Assembly: GCF_000426565.1 (NCBI RefSeq)
Contig: NZ_AUFP01000010.1
Location: forward strand, 1 to 64,000
Direction: 5' to 3'
DNA length: 64,000 bases
Source of the DNA: Segatella albensis DSM 11370 = JCM 12258
GTDB lineage: Bacteria > Bacteroidota > Bacteroidia > Bacteroidales > Bacteroidaceae
Below are positions 62,401 to 64,000 of the stretch, in pieces. The stretch's first letter is position 1, and each line of letters begins with the position of its first letter. The position numbers were made by a program, and so were the translations under genes. Under the pieces are notes generated by a model, which ran no database searches, was not told where the DNA came from, and saw nothing but the letters and a program-made list of their open reading frames with translations.

Positions 62401-64000
62401 ATGGACGACGATAAGAAAAACAAACTCAACGGGGAAGAGGAAGAACTCGAGGAGGAATTATCCACGGATACTCATTCCGATTATAAGCCTGCCGACAGAT
62501 TCGACGCTTCTGCCGTTCATCACCTTTCGGGTATGTACAAGAACTGGTTTCTTGACTATGCCTCATACGTTATCCTTGAACGTGCCGTTCCGCACATCGA
62601 GGATGGCCTGAAACCTGTGCAGAGACGTATCCTCCATTCTATGAAAAGAATGGACGATGGACGCTACAACAAGGTGGCCAACATCGTAGGACATACCATG
62701 CAGTTCCATCCTCACGGTGATGCTTCTATCGGAGATGCTCTTGTGCAGTTGGGACAGAAAGACTTATTGATCGACACACAGGGTAACTGGGGAAACATTC
62801 TTACAGGTGACCGTGCTGCTGCACCTCGATATATAGAAGCCCGACTTAGTAAGTTTGCCCTCGAGACGGTATTCAATCCTAAGACTACAGAATGGCAACT
62901 TTCTTACGATGGAAGAAACAAGGAGCCGATCACGCTCCCTGTAAAATTCCCGTTGCTGTTGGCTCAGGGTGCCGAAGGTATCGCCGTGGGTCTGTCGTCA
63001 AAGATTCTTCCACACAATTTTAACGAACTATGCGATGCTGCCGTTCATTATCTCAAGGGTGAGGAGTTTCATCTTTATCCTGACTTTCCTACCGGTGGCG
63101 CTATCGACGTGGCCAAATACAACGATGGTCAGCGCGGTGGTGTGCTAAGGATAAGAGCTAAGATTGAGAAACTCGACAATAAGACGCTCGTGATCCGTGA
63201 GATCCCGTTCGGGAAGACGGCGAGTTCCCTTCAGGATTCTATCACGAGGGCTATCGAGAAGGGTAAGATCAAAGCCCGAAAGGTAATAGACATGACTGCA
63301 CGAGAGGTGGAGATCCAAGTACAACTTACTCCGGGAACTTCATCTGACAAGACCATTGATGCCTTATATGCTTTCACCGATTGTGAGGTCAACATTTCAC
63401 CTAACTGCTGTGTCATCGAAGACAACAAACCGCAGTTCCTTACCGTCAGCGAGGTACTGAAACATAGTGTCGACCGCACAATGGGACTGCTCCGCAAGGA
63501 ACTGCAGATCCGCATGAACGAACTCAACGAGCAACTTTTCTATAATTCGCTCGAGCGTATCTTCATCGAGGAGCGCATGTATAAGGAGAAGAAATTCGAA
63601 CAGGCCAAGAACCAAGACGAGGTTGTTGCATTCCTCGACACGAAATTCGAACCTTACAAGAAGGATATGATTCGCGAGATTCTGCGTGAGGATTATCTCA
63701 AACTGTTGGAAATCAAGATGCAACGTATCTTGAGATACAACAAGGATAAGGCTGATGAACTGCTTGCCAAAATCAAGGCGGAAATCAAGGATATCAAGCA
63801 CGACTTGGCTCACATGACTGATGTTACCATAAACTGGTTTGAATATCTCAAACAGAAATATGGTAAAGATCATCAGCGCCTTACTGAGATTCGTAGTTTC
63901 GACACTATAGATACGACAAAGGTTGTAGAGGCTAACCAGAAGCTATATATTAACCGTTCTGAGGGTTTCATCGGTATGGGTCTCAAAAAGGACGAGTTTG
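62401..64000 (+). CDS. parC: DNA topoisomerase IV subunit A (partial)
   Basis: The first 533 codons of a type IIA topoisomerase A subunit, cut by the right edge. An acidic N-terminal extension (EEEELEEELSTD) precedes the catalytic start MYKNWFLDYASYVILERAVP. The quinolone-resistance region is HPHGDASIGDALVQLGQ, and the active-site Tyr is in AAPRYIEARLSKF (near residue 145). GAEGIAVGLSSKILPHNF is the core. The Bacteroidota ParC group has this extension, which favours parC over gyrA. It relaxes and decatenates chromosomes with ParE. Confidence 0.92.
   Translation, partial: MDDDKKNKLNGEEEELEEELSTDTHSDYKPADRFDASAVHHLSGMYKNWFLDYASYVILERAVPHIEDGLKPVQRRILHSMKRMDDGRYNKVANIVGHTMQFHPHGDASIGDALVQLGQKDLLIDTQGNWGNILTGDRAAAPRYIEARLSKFALETVFNPKTTEWQLSYDGRNKEPITLPVKFPLLLAQGAEGIAVGLSSKILPHNFNELCDAAVHYLKGEEFHLYPDFPTGGAIDVAKYNDGQRGGVLRIRAKIEKLDNKTLVIREIPFGKTASSLQDSITRAIEKGKIKARKVIDMTAREVEIQVQLTPGTSSDKTIDALYAFTDCEVNISPNCCVIEDNKPQFLTVSEVLKHSVDRTMGLLRKELQIRMNELNEQLFYNSLERIFIEERMYKEKKFEQAKNQDEVVAFLDTKFEPYKKDMIREILREDYLKLLEIKMQRILRYNKDKADELLAKIKAEIKDIKHDLAHMTDVTINWFEYLKQKYGKDHQRLTEIRSFDTIDTTKVVEANQKLYINRSEGFIGMGLKKDEF

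Overview
The window looks like a chromosomal segment of a Bacteroidota gut commensal, most likely Prevotellaceae (Prevotella/Segatella type). The reasons are: many promoters carry the Bacteroidota -7 element TAnnTTTG; there is a SusC/SusD fructan utilisation locus with a hybrid two-component regulator; there is an Mpi-type serine recombinase; and double-glycine peptides of the Bacteroidales type sit beside TonB-dependent receptors. The species assignment is inference.

Region 1 (1-16 kb) is a defence island. On the minus strand are a DinD-RhuM type protein (cut by the window edge), a Fic protein, a PD-(D/E)XK-like protein, a 1570-residue DEDD exonuclease-RecQ-UvrD fusion, a dead AlbA_2 gene, and an operon of XRE regulator, AAA15-type ATPase and PD-(D/E)XK-like protein. 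On the plus strand is a two-reverse-transcriptase DRT type 3 system (10826-13917). It is followed at once by a GC-rich, structured, U-tract-terminated segment containing CACACAC, the probable DRT3 non-coding RNA. An XRE regulator, a second dead fragment and an Mpi-type invertase close the island.

Region 2 (16-33.2 kb) is carbohydrate metabolism. A GH51 arabinofuranosidase (minus) is followed by a complete fructan locus on the plus strand: sensor/regulator, SusC, SusD, DUF4960 surface lipoprotein, a GH32-like lipoprotein, a GH32 fructosidase, an MFS sugar permease and a PfkB fructokinase. The regulator has no recognisable HATPase domain.

Region 3 (33-46 kb) is mostly housekeeping: an sstT remnant, an MGMT-like protein, a HAD hydrolase, an alpha/beta hydrolase, an M16 peptidase, a GntR-centred array of two ABC transporters with a DUF2807 lipoprotein, and a MATE exporter with a long, possibly attenuated leader.

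Region 4 (46-59.5 kb) is the most unusual. A LytTR-TonB-TPR operon diverges from a double-glycine peptide, a TonB-dependent receptor and a C39-peptidase ABC exporter. The exporter is broken in its membrane domain at about 52120 and resumes in its ATPase domain at about 58456, followed by HlyD. Between the two pieces lie excisionase and IS66 remnants and a cassette of a ThiF/E1-like enzyme, a PAS-LuxR regulator, a LuxI/GNAT-like acyltransferase and a second TonB-dependent receptor. Five TACAC-N4-GTGTA boxes occur in the cassette. At three promoters the box centre lies exactly 30.5 bp upstream of the TAnnTTTG element, which suggests a self-contained autoinducer-like circuit.

Region 5 (60-64 kb) returns to core genes: an FKBP-type isomerase translationally coupled to glyS, and the start of parC.
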